From: Polyangium fumosum
GTDB lineage: Bacteria > Myxococcota_A > Polyangia > Polyangiales > Polyangiaceae
Assembly (NCBI RefSeq): GCF_005144585.1
Contig: NZ_SSMQ01000001.1
Coordinates: forward strand, 1 to 64,000
DNA length: 64,000 nt
Direction of reading: 5' to 3'
The notes under the pieces are model-generated. The model was not told the DNA's origin. It made no database searches and saw only the letters and a program-made list of their open reading frames with translations. Below, in pieces: positions 25,882 to 35,256 of the stretch. Every line of letters starts with the position of its first letter. Positions within the stretch are counted from its first letter, which is position 1. The translations under genes and the position numbers were made by a program.

Positions 25882-27180
25882 CTATTTGCCGCCCTTTCCC
25901 TTGCTCGGCGGTATCCAGATCGGATTCCAGTTCCCGCCCGAAGAGCTCGTCAGCTTCGTCATTCCGGTCCCATCGGCCCGCACGATCCAGATCTGCTGAT
26001 CGGGTCCGCGGGTCACCGTCACGGCCAGGTAGCGCCCGTCGGGCGACCACGCGGGCTCACCGACTTGCCCCGCCCCTCCGGGCCCGCGCACGAACGTCTC
26101 TTTCCCGTCCTCCATGGCGACGATTCCCACGCGTGACGGCTCGTCGGGAGCGCTCAGCATGTAGGCGATTTGCTTTCCCGTGGGGGACCAGGTCGGCTTG
26201 TCCTCGACGATCCGCGGCGCAGGCCGCATTTGCGTCAGGCGGCGCGCCTCGCCCCCGGACGAGGGCATCAGCCATACGCGATCTGCGCCTTCGCGATCGC
26301 TCACGAACACCAGCACCTTGCCGTCGGGCGAGTACCGCGCGCCCCATTCGTCGCGGTCTGTGTTCGTCAGGCGGACGGGATCCTTCCCGTCCGGCCGCAT
26401 GCGATAGAGCTCGGCCACGCGGTCGCGGCTGGAGAGGAAGACGATCGCATCACCTTTCGGCGAGAACGCGGGCTCGAAATTCCCTTCGTCGTTCTTCGTG
26501 ATGCGCTTGAAGCCGCTGCCGTCGCTGCCCACCCGGTAGAGATCGGAAAAATGGGCCGGGTCCACCTTCCCGCCGTTCGTCTCGTAGACGACGAACCGCC
26601 CGTCCGGCGAAAATGTGGGATGACGTACGCGCCCTGCCAGGGGTCCGAGGGGTTTTGGGGGGCTTCCGTCGAGGGGTTGGAGCAGGAGTTGTTGGGGGCC
26701 TTCCTCGCCTTCGACGCGGATCACGAGCAACGCGCGGCCGTCCGGCGAGGCGGGGCCATTGTAATCGGCGTGCGGGCTCTTCGTGAGCCGCTCTTCCCCT
26801 TTGCCATCCGCTCCGATCACGTAGATCTCGCGGTTTCCATCGCGCTCCGAGATGAACGCGATCTTTCCTGCGATTTTTTGCCGTTCTTCGGGGGGTATTT
26901 CGTCGCCCGTCGCCTTCTCCGGTCCCCCCTCCACCTTTTTCGCCGATTCCGACGGCAATGGTTTGCCGTTGTTTGTCTGGACATCCGATTTGTTGCCGGT
27001 TGTCGGGACAGGTGGTTTTTCTTCTATGGTATCAGCGCTCGTGCTGGTCCCCGGTATTGCAGGGCGCGACGGCAATGCATTGTCCGGTTCTTTTTCTTTT
27101 TTCGAGCAGGACGTCGCCGCGAGGAGGGCGAGGAGGGCGGGCGCGAGGCGGGAGAGGCGGGGCAGGGAATGATGCTGCAT
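25882..27180 (-). CDS. TolB-like beta-propeller lipoprotein
   Basis: 432 aa. Signal peptide with lipobox LLAATSC, then a Pro/Lys-rich linker of about 80 residues, then at least six PD40/TolB-type blades with the repeating pattern FSPDGR-x-VVY, FSPKGDAIVFLS, YSPDGKVLVFVS, WSPDGRYLAVTV. Such propellers bind proteins in the periplasm; TolB itself works with Pal and TolA, but none of those partners is nearby. The start ATG 27180 lies only 13 bases after a strong hairpin and has no good ribosome site, so the true start or its expression mechanism is uncertain. Confidence 0.8.
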   Translation of the reverse strand: MQHHSLPRLSRLAPALLALLAATSCSKKEKEPDNALPSRPAIPGTSTSADTIEEKPPVPTTGNKSDVQTNNGKPLPSESAKKVEGGPEKATGDEIPPEERQKIAGKIAFISERDGNREIYVIGADGKGEERLTKSPHADYNGPASPDGRALLVIRVEGEEGPQQLLLQPLDGSPPKPLGPLAGRVRHPTFSPDGRFVVYETNGGKVDPAHFSDLYRVGSDGSGFKRITKNDEGNFEPAFSPKGDAIVFLSSRDRVAELYRMRPDGKDPVRLTNTDRDEWGARYSPDGKVLVFVSDREGADRVWLMPSSGGEARRLTQMRPAPRIVEDKPTWSPTGKQIAYMLSAPDEPSRVGIVAMEDGKETFVRGPGGAGQVGEPAWSPDGRYLAVTVTRGPDQQIWIVRADGTGMTKLTSSSGGNWNPIWIPPSKGKGGK

Positions 27181-27192
27181 GCGTATTGGAAA

Positions 27193-27223
27193 GGGCCCGC
27201 GGCGCGCGTGACGCCGCGGGCCT
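27193..27223 (-). terminator. Strong hairpin between the amidase and TolB-like genes
   Basis: A perfect 11-base-pair stem (27194-27204 with 27212-27222) encloses a 7-base loop. On the minus strand it is followed by a short T run (CCCTTTCC), placing it 13 bases past the amidase stop, as expected of an intrinsic terminator. The next gene starts 13 bases beyond it. The T tract is short for a bacterial terminator, so attenuation or RNA-end protection is also possible. Confidence 0.6.
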
Positions 27224-27234
27224 TGGAGAGGGGT

Positions 27235-28854
27235 TCAGCGGATCTGCACGGCGTCGGCGATGACTTGATAGCCGGTCGTCGTCCAGCGCGAGACGACGAC
27301 CTTGTTCCAGCCGGCCGTGAAGTTGTACGTGCCGAGGAGCTGCCATGCGCCGCCGCCCGTCTGCTGGTTCTTGCTCACCGAGCCGAGGTTCGTGCCGCTC
27401 GCGTTGAACATCACGAAGGGCGTCGTCGTCGACCGGTCGGAGGCCGAGGTCCACCACGCGTAGACCTGCTTCGAGCCCGCCGCGGCCAGGTAGAACTCGA
27501 ACGTCGCGCCGTCGGAGATCGCCGCCGTGGGCGCGGCATAATACCCCGTACCGTAATACCCGGACACGTTCGTGGACGATGTCCAGTTCGCCGAGGGCGC
27601 CACGATGCGGGCCACCGCGCTGTTGTTGTTCGCGTTGTTGCTGTCGACCGTGATGGTCGTGCTGCCGCCGCCGCCGCCGCCATCGACGCAGGTGTTGATG
27701 CGGTTCATGTAATCGGCCCAGGGGAAACCGGTGCCCGGGTCGTTCGCGCGGTTCACCGGATCCGGCTGGTAATGGCCGATGATGTGCTGCCGGTCGCGGA
27801 TGATGTTCTGCCGCTTCACGATATCGCAGGAGAGCTTGGCGGAGGCCGCGATCTGCCCCTCTTTCCACGGGTTCGCGCTGGTGTACGGATACCCGCCGTG
27901 CTCGATGCCGACCGAGCGCGGGTTCGTGGGCAGGCCATTCCACGACGCGCCGACGTGGTGCGCCGTGTTCACCTCGTCGACGAGCGCCGAAATCTCGCTG
28001 CCGCTCTCGTTGACGACGTAATGCGCGCTCGTCTTGTTGGGGTTCGTCGGGTATGGCGTCGTCAGCCAGCCCCAGCATCCCGCGTACGTGCCGGCGCAGG
28101 TGTGGATGACGAGCAGCTCGGCCTTTTTCCCGCCGCGGCCCGACGTGTAGTTCGACGACGGCGCCGGACGCCAGATGGAGCCGGAATACACGGCGTTTGC
28201 GGGCCCGCCCTTGCCCACGAACTGGGGCTTCGGGAACTTCGGCGTGGCCTCCGGGTTCGCCGCCAGGATTTCATCGATCCCGCTGTCCTCGGGCGCCGCG
28301 ATGCCCTCACGCAGGTGGCGGTAGACCTCGTCATGGACGAAATGCGCCTGCGCGTCGAGGCTCGGATGGTTGAAGTACGCCGCCACTGCGGGCGCCCACG
28401 CGCCGATGTCCGCGCGGTCGAGGCCCATCTCCTCCGCGTGCGCGTCGAGCAGCGCCGCCGCCGCGCGGATGTTGGCCTCGGGCTCCGATTGGACCTCCTC
28501 CTCGCTCAAGCCCACGAGCGACGCGCCTTTCGCGAGCGCATCGCCGCGCAGAGCCATCACGCCATACGCAGCCGGGACACCGTCGAATTCGGAGGTATCA
28601 CCGGGCACATGATAGAGCTGCGTCTCGGCGTATCCGATCGCCACGAGGAGCGAGGCCGGGACGGAGAACTCCTTCGCGGCGGCGTCGAAATGGGGCTGAT
28701 AAGGGTGCATACCAGCGGTCGGGCTACCGGCCGCTTCACCGGGAATCAGCGTGGCGTCCCCCTCGCCGGAGCCTTCATCGCTGCCGCAGCCGGAGAGCAT
28801 GGCGGAGGCAGAAAGCACGGGCGCGAACATCAGCAGACAAAGCAGACGTCTCAT
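27235..28854 (-). CDS. Lipoprotein with lysozyme-like, N-acetylmuramoyl-L-alanine amidase and golvesin-type C-terminal domains
   Basis: 539 aa. The lipobox is MLSGC. Residues about 50-170 look like an SLT/lysozyme-like helical domain (PASLLVAIGYAETQLY with a candidate catalytic Glu). Residues about 230-390 form an Amidase_2 zinc domain: VIHTCAGTY, SAHYVV, VGIEHGG, IIGHYQPD. After a GGGGGG linker, the last 120 residues match the golvesin C-terminal-like beta domain (NVSGYYGTGYYAAP, VYAWWTSASDR, GYQVIADAVQIR), usually a cell-wall or sugar-binding appendage. AAGAAGGG lies before ATG 28854. It should cut both the glycan-peptide amide and perhaps the glycan strand. Useful in cell-wall turnover or in predation; which one is not shown. 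Confidence 0.8.
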   Translation of the reverse strand: MRRLLCLLMFAPVLSASAMLSGCGSDEGSGEGDATLIPGEAAGSPTAGMHPYQPHFDAAAKEFSVPASLLVAIGYAETQLYHVPGDTSEFDGVPAAYGVMALRGDALAKGASLVGLSEEEVQSEPEANIRAAAALLDAHAEEMGLDRADIGAWAPAVAAYFNHPSLDAQAHFVHDEVYRHLREGIAAPEDSGIDEILAANPEATPKFPKPQFVGKGGPANAVYSGSIWRPAPSSNYTSGRGGKKAELLVIHTCAGTYAGCWGWLTTPYPTNPNKTSAHYVVNESGSEISALVDEVNTAHHVGASWNGLPTNPRSVGIEHGGYPYTSANPWKEGQIAASAKLSCDIVKRQNIIRDRQHIIGHYQPDPVNRANDPGTGFPWADYMNRINTCVDGGGGGGSTTITVDSNNANNNSAVARIVAPSANWTSSTNVSGYYGTGYYAAPTAAISDGATFEFYLAAAGSKQVYAWWTSASDRSTTTPFVMFNASGTNLGSVSKNQQTGGGAWQLLGTYNFTAGWNKVVVSRWTTTGYQVIADAVQIR

Positions 28855-29037
28855 GGCTTGAACCCTTCTTCGTTTCCGGGGTGGGAGCGTGGGAGCCTTC
28901 GGGACGCGATGCCGAGGCAAGGATACGAATATGGAGGCGTACGTTGATTGGGCGCCGAGCGCAAGCGTGAGTGACGCCTTGGCGCGCCGTGTCTGTCCCG
29001 AGCAACGATGACGCGCGGCGTAAAGCCGAAAATCACG

Positions 29038-31176
29038 TCATTCGAGCTGATCCGATAGGAACATCTGTGTGGACAGGACGACCGTCCCATTTTGAATCTT
29101 TCCAGTCATGGTGAACAGGCTCGTCTTGCCGTCGCCGTCGAGGTCGCCCTCGGCCGAGACTTCGAACCCGTCCTTGCCCGGATCGGGCCCGCCGCGCTTC
29201 GGCCCTTTGTAGTTCCCACCCGCACGGTATTCGTACTGGTACCGGATCGGCTGCACGAGCGAGACCTGGAGGCAACGCCAGCCCGAGGTCGTATCGCCCT
29301 GCTCGAAATCCTGCCCCGGTTTCCCCGAGGGCAGATACGTCGTGTCCCGGGGCACGACACTCGGCACCGGCGTCGCCGATTTGCACAACCTGTGTGTCCC
29401 CGGCTTTGCGTCGACCTGTTCGCGTTCGTACGCGGCCACGGCCGCGCGCGCCAGCATGCTCACCGTGCTCCTGGCCTCCACCGCTTTCGCGCTCGCCGTA
29501 TACCGCCGGACGCCGTTCACCGCGAGCGCCGCGCCGATTCCCAGAAGCTCCGCGGCGCCGTCCCCGGTCGCGGCGAGCTCGAGCCCTCGATCACTCGGGA
29601 AGAGCACGAGCGAGAGCATCGAGCCGCCCCCGACCCGCGTTCCGGGCTTCGCGCCCGACGTCGGATCGGCGATCAACCGGGCGAGCGCCGGATCGAAGAA
29701 AAGCAGCATATGCGACGCGGCCTTCTCCTTCGCGCGCGCCGTGAGGAATGCCGGATTCGTGGCCAATGTATTCGGGTCCTTCCCGAACCGGCGCACGGCG
29801 TCGAGCGCCACCTTCTTGTTGCCGAGCCCGAGGACGACGAACCCCGGCCGCGATTCGATGTGGACGACGGTGCCACCGGCCGAATCCCGCGTGAACGAAT
29901 CCCCTTTGGCCGTGACCTTCTTGTTCCCCTTTGCGTTTGTCTGGGCGGTAGAAAAAATCGTTTTTTGCGCGTACGCGTCCTTGATCGAGAGCACCACGAG
30001 CGCCGCCATGTCCTTCGCAGGATCGTCGCTGGCGTCGTCGAACGAAAACGGCTGCTTCGGATCCCGGTACAATCCGACCACGACCTCACCGCCGAGCGCC
30101 TTTTCGAAGTCCGCGAGCTCGATCCCGAGGTCACCGAGCTCCCGCTTCAACAACCGCTGCGCGCCATCATGCGATATCGAGCGCCCGAGCACCACCTCCA
30201 GGACGTCCGTCACAGTTTTGCCGGACGAACGCTCCGTCGACAAACCGATGGCAGCAAGCGCGCCTTCCGGCAGCTTCGGCATGAGCACCTGCGGCGCCGC
30301 GTCGAGCACCGAGCCGAGCGCCGGAAAATCGGGCCCATACCCCGAGAATCGCAGGTCGAGCCCGAGCCCCTGCGGTTGTCCCACGAGCGCGACGAAGAGA
30401 CGCGAGCCCGGCTCGGGCGGCGATTTCGTGCCGGCCCCCATTCCATGCAAATCGACCGCGACGAACGGATCCCCCGCGCGCTCCTTGACGAGCAGCGCCG
30501 ATCCCTCGACCGAGGGCGCGCGCCCATGACCGACCTCGAACGCATCACGGAGGTTCTCTTTACGCAGGCACCCGACGAGCGCGCGTGACCCCTCGATCCA
30601 CGCTCCGTGCATGACTTCGAGGCCTTTCGGCGAACGGACGACGAAGATACCCCGCTCCATTTTCTCGGCCCCGAGCGCGTCGAGCGCCTTCGTCACGAGC
30701 GCCCCGTCGTTCATTCGGGCCGCATAACAAAACCTGTCCATCGGCTCGGGCGGACCGTCGGGCGTCGCCGGACCCGCGAACACGACGGCGCCCTCGAATG
30801 ATTTGACCAGATCCGCGACGAGCGCCGGGGCGAGCCTAAGTTTGCCCGAGAGACCGCCCGCAAGCTCGGACAGGAGCCCCGCCCGGAGGGCCGGATCCAT
30901 CGCGGCGAGCGCCTTCTCAGGTGGCGGAACGTTTGCCACGAGCACGGCGTCGCGTGGCACGAGGCGGAGGAGCGAGTCGACCTTCTGCGGCGGGTCGAGC
31001 GCCGCGGCCTTGGCGGGCGCCGGGGCGGTGGTGGGCGCGGGCGGCGCGACGACCGCGACGTCCGACGTCGCCCTGCCGCCGGTCTCGGGCGGCGTCTGCA
31101 CGGCCGCGCCGCCGCAGGAAACGAGGGCCGACAAACCGACCGCGAAGAACAGCCCACGGACACGCCGCATCGCCAT
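29038..31176 (-). CDS. Large lipoprotein with pilin-like C-terminal domain, function unknown
   Basis: 712 aa. Signal peptide with lipobox ALVSC and an Ala/Pro-rich linker. The central 450 residues resemble DUF3352-type proteins (repeated LLRLVPRDAVLVANVP-like and VVVGLYRDP strands). The last 110 residues carry the pattern found at the ends of myxobacterial pilin-like proteins: VPRDTTYLPSGKPGQDFEQG, DTTSGWRCLQV, QPIRYQYEY, and EGDLDGDGKTSLF, but the hydrophobic N-terminal pilin helix is absent because this domain follows another protein. GGAGGAGA lies eight bases before ATG 31176; the in-frame ATG at 31170 is less likely. Probably surface exposed. Confidence 0.65.
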   Translation of the reverse strand: MAMRRVRGLFFAVGLSALVSCGGAAVQTPPETGGRATSDVAVVAPPAPTTAPAPAKAAALDPPQKVDSLLRLVPRDAVLVANVPPPEKALAAMDPALRAGLLSELAGGLSGKLRLAPALVADLVKSFEGAVVFAGPATPDGPPEPMDRFCYAARMNDGALVTKALDALGAEKMERGIFVVRSPKGLEVMHGAWIEGSRALVGCLRKENLRDAFEVGHGRAPSVEGSALLVKERAGDPFVAVDLHGMGAGTKSPPEPGSRLFVALVGQPQGLGLDLRFSGYGPDFPALGSVLDAAPQVLMPKLPEGALAAIGLSTERSSGKTVTDVLEVVLGRSISHDGAQRLLKRELGDLGIELADFEKALGGEVVVGLYRDPKQPFSFDDASDDPAKDMAALVVLSIKDAYAQKTIFSTAQTNAKGNKKVTAKGDSFTRDSAGGTVVHIESRPGFVVLGLGNKKVALDAVRRFGKDPNTLATNPAFLTARAKEKAASHMLLFFDPALARLIADPTSGAKPGTRVGGGSMLSLVLFPSDRGLELAATGDGAAELLGIGAALAVNGVRRYTASAKAVEARSTVSMLARAAVAAYEREQVDAKPGTHRLCKSATPVPSVVPRDTTYLPSGKPGQDFEQGDTTSGWRCLQVSLVQPIRYQYEYRAGGNYKGPKRGGPDPGKDGFEVSAEGDLDGDGKTSLFTMTGKIQNGTVVLSTQMFLSDQLE

Positions 31177-31256
31177 ACGAAATCTCTCCTCCCGGCCATG
31201 AGAGCACGAACGCCCCCGGGCCGGCAAAAGGAGAATGGCGAGGTTGCGCGGAAGTT

Positions 31257-32120
31257 CTACCCTGCGAGCGCGGCCCGCACCCCATTCTCGAAGATGCGGA
31301 GGCCGAGGCCCGCGGCCGGGAGCGCCCCCGCGTCGTGCTGCCGGATCCAATCCGGATGGTTTTCCGGGTAAAGGTACGCGTCGGGGTGCGGCATGAGCCC
31401 AAAGATGCGCCCCGTCGGATCACAGAGCCCCGCGACGCCGTCCGGCGAACCGTTGGGGTTGTCCGGCCAGACCTCCGTCGGCGCCCCGCTCGCGTCCGCG
31501 TACCGCACCGGCACGAGGCGCGAGGCGAGGATCTCGTCGCGGAGCGAATCGTCGAGGAAGAGCAGCTTGCCCTCGCCGTGGCGGCTCGGCATCTCGATCG
31601 TGGGGCCGATGCCGCGCGTCCACACGCAGGGGCTCTCGGTGTCCACGGCGAGCTTCACCCAGGTATCGAAATACCCGAGCCGGTCGTTGTGCACGAGCGC
31701 CGCTTGTTGCGCGGCGAGCGGCGTGCCACGCGCGCGGCTCACGCCCGGGAGCAGCCCGAGACAAACCAGCGTCTGGAATCCATTGCAGACCCCGAGCGCG
31801 AGCCCGCCGTCGTCCACGAACCGGCAGAGCGCCTCGCCGAGCCGGAAGCGCAGGCGATTGGCGAACACGCGCCCGCTCTGGATGTGATCACCGAAGGAAA
31901 ACCCGCCGATGAACGCGAGGATGTGATACCCCGCGAGCGCGTCGGCCCGCGCGCCGCGATCGAGGATCTCGCTCAGGTGCACGAGATCGACCGTCGCGCC
32001 CGCGCGGGAAAACCCGGCGGCCGTCTCGGCCTCGCAGTTCAGCCCGTAGCCCGTGAGCACGAGGACACGCACGTCGCGCGCCTCTTTCGGCGCGGGCCTG
32101 GTCGTGACTTCAGACGGCAT
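31257..32120 (-). CDS. purQ: Phosphoribosylformylglycinamidine synthase, glutaminase subunit
   Basis: 287 aa. It releases ammonia from glutamine for PurL in the fourth step of purine synthesis. The class I glutaminase nucleophile is the Cys of LALGVCNGFQTL; N-terminal VLVLTGYGLNCE and IGGFSFGDH are also typical. The His block reads LMPHPDAY where most PurQ proteins have PHPE, so the acidic partner is Asp rather than Glu. Length is slightly above the usual 220-270. The start at 32120 overlaps the purL frame by 11 bases, so the subunits are translationally coupled. It is the last gene of the pair; the lipoprotein after it starts about 80 bases on. Confidence 0.9.
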   Translation of the reverse strand: MPSEVTTRPAPKEARDVRVLVLTGYGLNCEAETAAGFSRAGATVDLVHLSEILDRGARADALAGYHILAFIGGFSFGDHIQSGRVFANRLRFRLGEALCRFVDDGGLALGVCNGFQTLVCLGLLPGVSRARGTPLAAQQAALVHNDRLGYFDTWVKLAVDTESPCVWTRGIGPTIEMPSRHGEGKLLFLDDSLRDEILASRLVPVRYADASGAPTEVWPDNPNGSPDGVAGLCDPTGRIFGLMPHPDAYLYPENHPDWIRQHDAGALPAAGLGLRIFENGVRAALAG

Positions 32121-35091
32121 GGGATTCCTCCTGGAAAGCGCGGCGGAGCGCGTCCGAGCCGAGCTCGGCGAGCGTTTGTCCTCCATGGCGAATACGTACA
32201 TACCCCCGGCCCGATACACCTGGCTCGACCGCGCCGAGCCGGACGAGCGCGTGCGGCGCGAGGCGTGCTTCGAGCGCGGCGGCGTCCTCGGCCCGGGCGG
32301 TGAGCAAGATGCGCCCCGTCGATTCGCTGAACAGCGCGATCGCCGGGGCGAGCCCCTGGCCCACGGCATCGAGCGAGATCGACAAACCAAGCTCGCTCGC
32401 CATGACCAGGTGCGAGAGCGCGACCGCGAGCCCGCCGCGCGAGAGCACGTGCGCCGATCGGACGAGGCCCGCCTCGTGCGCCGCGGCGAATGCGTGATAT
32501 CGGGCCGCAAAGCGCTTCGGGTCTGTCCGCGGGACACCTTCGAGCGAGAGCCCGAGCAGCCGCGAAAGCTCGCTCTCACCGCACATGTCCTCGGTCTCGC
32601 CGAGCAGATACACGACATCACCCGGGGCGCGCGGCGAAAGCGTGAGCGCGCGCCGGACATCTTTCATTTGCCCGATGACGCTGACGAGCAAGGTCGGCGG
32701 TACCGAGATCTTCACGCCGCCCATCGTGGCGTCGTTTTTCATCGAGTCCTTGCCCGAGATGAGCGGTAGCCCATACGCCACGCACGCCTCGTACAGGCCC
32801 TCGCACGCGCGTACGAGCTGCGCGAGCTTGTGCTCGCCGTCGGGCGTCGTCGCGCTCTTGATGGGGTCGGGCCAGCAGAAATTGTCGAGGGCGGCCATGC
32901 GATCGATCCGCGCGCCGGCGCAGAGAATACGCCGCACGCCCTCGTCCGCGCAGGCAAGGGCCATCGCGTACGCGTCGAGGTCGCTATAATGCGGATGGAT
33001 CCCCTCGCCGAGCACCACGCCCTCGTCGCGCCCGTGCCGCACGCGCATGACCGTCGCTGTGGCCGGTACGTCTCGAAAAACGCCCACGAACGGCTTGACC
33101 ACCGCGAGCCCCTTCACCTCGTGATCGTAATGGCGTGCGTACCGGTCGCCGCTGCGGATGTTCGGCTGCGCGAGCATTGATACCACGAGGTCCCCGATCG
33201 GCCGCGCAGCGAGCGCCTTGTCCCGCTCCACGGCGGTCGCGTAGGCCCGCGCGGGCGGACTCCAGCGCGCCGTGCGTACGACCTTCGGCAGCCCGCCGTG
33301 CAGGAATGCGAGTTGGAGATCACAGGCCTTCTCCTCGCCGTACCGCACGACGAGCCTCCCCGAATTCGTGAACGTGCCGATCTCGGTGGCCTCCACCTCG
33401 CGCCGCGCGGCCAGCGCGAAAAACGCCTCCAGTTTGTCCGGAGGCACGGCGACCGTCATTCGTTCCTGCGCTTCGCTGACGAGGATCTCCCAGGGAGCGA
33501 GGCCCGGGTATTTGAGCGGCACGCGGGCGAGGTCGATCTCTGCGCCGCCGGAGGCCTCGGCCATCTCGCCGACGCTGCTCGAGAGCCCGCCGGCACCGTT
33601 GTCCGTGATGCCGCTGTAGAGGCCCCGATCCCGCGCCTCGGCGAGCATGTCGAACATCATCTTTTGCGTGATCGGGTCGCCGATCTGCACCGCCTGCACG
33701 GGCGAGCTCTCATTGAGCTCGACGCTGGAGAACGTGGCCCCGTGAATGCCGTCCTTGCCCACGCGCCCGCCGATCATGACGATCCGGTCCCCGGGCGCAG
33801 TGAATTTTTCGTGCGTGGGCCTTCCGGACGTCGTGACGGGCATAGCCGCGACGGTCCCGCAATAGACGAGTGGTTTGCCCGTGAACCGGTCGTCGAACAG
33901 CTCGAACCCGCGCATGTACGGGATGCCGGACTGGTTGCCGCCGTCGATGACGCCGTGATGGACGCCGTCGCGAATGCGCCGCGGGGGCATGAGGCCCTTC
34001 GGGAGCGTACCGGTATGGTTTGGCTTGCCCAAACAGTACCCCCACACGTTCGCGAGCAGGTCCGCCCCGAGCCCGCAGCCGAAGCTGTCGCGGTTGACGC
34101 CGACGATGCCGGTCATCGCGCCGCCGTACGGATCGAGCGCCGAGGGCGAGTTGTGCGTCTCGACCTTGTAGACGAGGTGGCATTCGTCCGTGAATCGCAC
34201 GACGCCCGCGTTGTCGCTGAAGACGGAGACCAGGAAATCGCCCGCGTCCCCGTCGATCCCGGACGACGCGCGGGCCTTGCGCACATCCTCGGTCGCGGCG
34301 ACGACGTACGTCTTGAAGACGCCCCGCTCGATGCGCCGCGTATTGCCCTCCGGATCGGTGTAATCAATCGGTGCGTTGAAGATCTTGTGCTTGCAGTGCT
34401 CGCTCCACGTCTGCGCGATGCACTCGAGCTCGGCGTCCGTCGGCTCGCGGCCCTCCGCCTCGAAATGGGCGCGCGTCGCGTGCATCTCGGGCACCGAGAG
34501 CGCGAGGAGTCGCTCGCGCGAGAGCCGTTCGAGCGCCTCGTCGGAGAGGCCACGCAGCGCGACGATCTCGGTCCGCGGCGTCGAGGTCGCGCCAGCGCGC
34601 GGGACGCCGAGATCGGGCCTGCGCGGCGGCTCGTCGATGCGGATGCGCTGGATGAGCGGATTGTGCAGGACCTCGGCCGCGGCGCGCGCGACGTCGGCCC
34701 GCCCGAGGCCCCAGACGAGGTACATCGTGCCCGTGTACACCTGGCCCGCGAGCGCGCGCCCGAGCGCGTCCTCGCATGCGGTCTTGACGCTCTTGCCGAC
34801 CGCGTCCGTCACGCCGGGCAAAAAGGAGACGGTCAGGATTACAGGCGGATCGCCGGGCTCGCCGTCGGGCAGGGCGCCGAGGGCCGCGACCTCGATGACG
34901 GGGTCGGCGATGGCGGCGAGGACCTTGTGGGCCTCGGCCTCGGACATGTCGAGATCACAGAGGTATACCTTGCGCGTGCGAATGCGCGCCGGAGAGAGGC
35001 CGAGCCAGGCCGAGAGCGTCTGCGCGGTTTTCGTGGCGAGCGCGTCCGGAACGGCCGGCCGGTTCTCGATCTCGAGCCGGTAGATGGGCAT
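32110..35091 (-). CDS. purL: Phosphoribosylformylglycinamidine synthase, PurS-like region fused to PurL
   Basis: 993 aa, between the small (about 740) and large (about 1300, with glutaminase) PurL forms. The first 200 residues look like a pair of PurS-like alpha/beta units (MPIYRLEIENRPAVPDALAT, and LTVSFLPGVTDAVGKSVKTA), and the rest is the ATP-dependent synthase: AQTWSEHCKHK, THNSPSALDPYGGAMTGI, and LISGKDSMKND in the second half. It makes FGAM from FGAR using ammonia from PurQ, which is encoded next and overlapping. GAGGAG lies about ten bases before ATG 35091. No other pur genes are adjacent. Confidence 0.92.
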   Translation of the reverse strand: MPIYRLEIENRPAVPDALATKTAQTLSAWLGLSPARIRTRKVYLCDLDMSEAEAHKVLAAIADPVIEVAALGALPDGEPGDPPVILTVSFLPGVTDAVGKSVKTACEDALGRALAGQVYTGTMYLVWGLGRADVARAAAEVLHNPLIQRIRIDEPPRRPDLGVPRAGATSTPRTEIVALRGLSDEALERLSRERLLALSVPEMHATRAHFEAEGREPTDAELECIAQTWSEHCKHKIFNAPIDYTDPEGNTRRIERGVFKTYVVAATEDVRKARASSGIDGDAGDFLVSVFSDNAGVVRFTDECHLVYKVETHNSPSALDPYGGAMTGIVGVNRDSFGCGLGADLLANVWGYCLGKPNHTGTLPKGLMPPRRIRDGVHHGVIDGGNQSGIPYMRGFELFDDRFTGKPLVYCGTVAAMPVTTSGRPTHEKFTAPGDRIVMIGGRVGKDGIHGATFSSVELNESSPVQAVQIGDPITQKMMFDMLAEARDRGLYSGITDNGAGGLSSSVGEMAEASGGAEIDLARVPLKYPGLAPWEILVSEAQERMTVAVPPDKLEAFFALAARREVEATEIGTFTNSGRLVVRYGEEKACDLQLAFLHGGLPKVVRTARWSPPARAYATAVERDKALAARPIGDLVVSMLAQPNIRSGDRYARHYDHEVKGLAVVKPFVGVFRDVPATATVMRVRHGRDEGVVLGEGIHPHYSDLDAYAMALACADEGVRRILCAGARIDRMAALDNFCWPDPIKSATTPDGEHKLAQLVRACEGLYEACVAYGLPLISGKDSMKNDATMGGVKISVPPTLLVSVIGQMKDVRRALTLSPRAPGDVVYLLGETEDMCGESELSRLLGLSLEGVPRTDPKRFAARYHAFAAAHEAGLVRSAHVLSRGGLAVALSHLVMASELGLSISLDAVGQGLAPAIALFSESTGRILLTARAEDAAALEARLAPHALVRLGAVEPGVSGRGYVRIRHGGQTLAELGSDALRRAFQEESHAV

Positions 35092-35256
35092 GGTGGGTGG
35101 GCTCCTCGTCCGCGCAGCCGTCTAGCACAACCTGGGGGATGTGGAAGGTTTGCGGGCGCGGCTTCGTTCGCTTCGCCGAGGGGCCCGAGCGAGCGGCGCG
35201 CGCTCGCGCTTGGAAGGTCCTGCGCAAAAGGATACTCTCGGCGAAGGAGCGATCTC

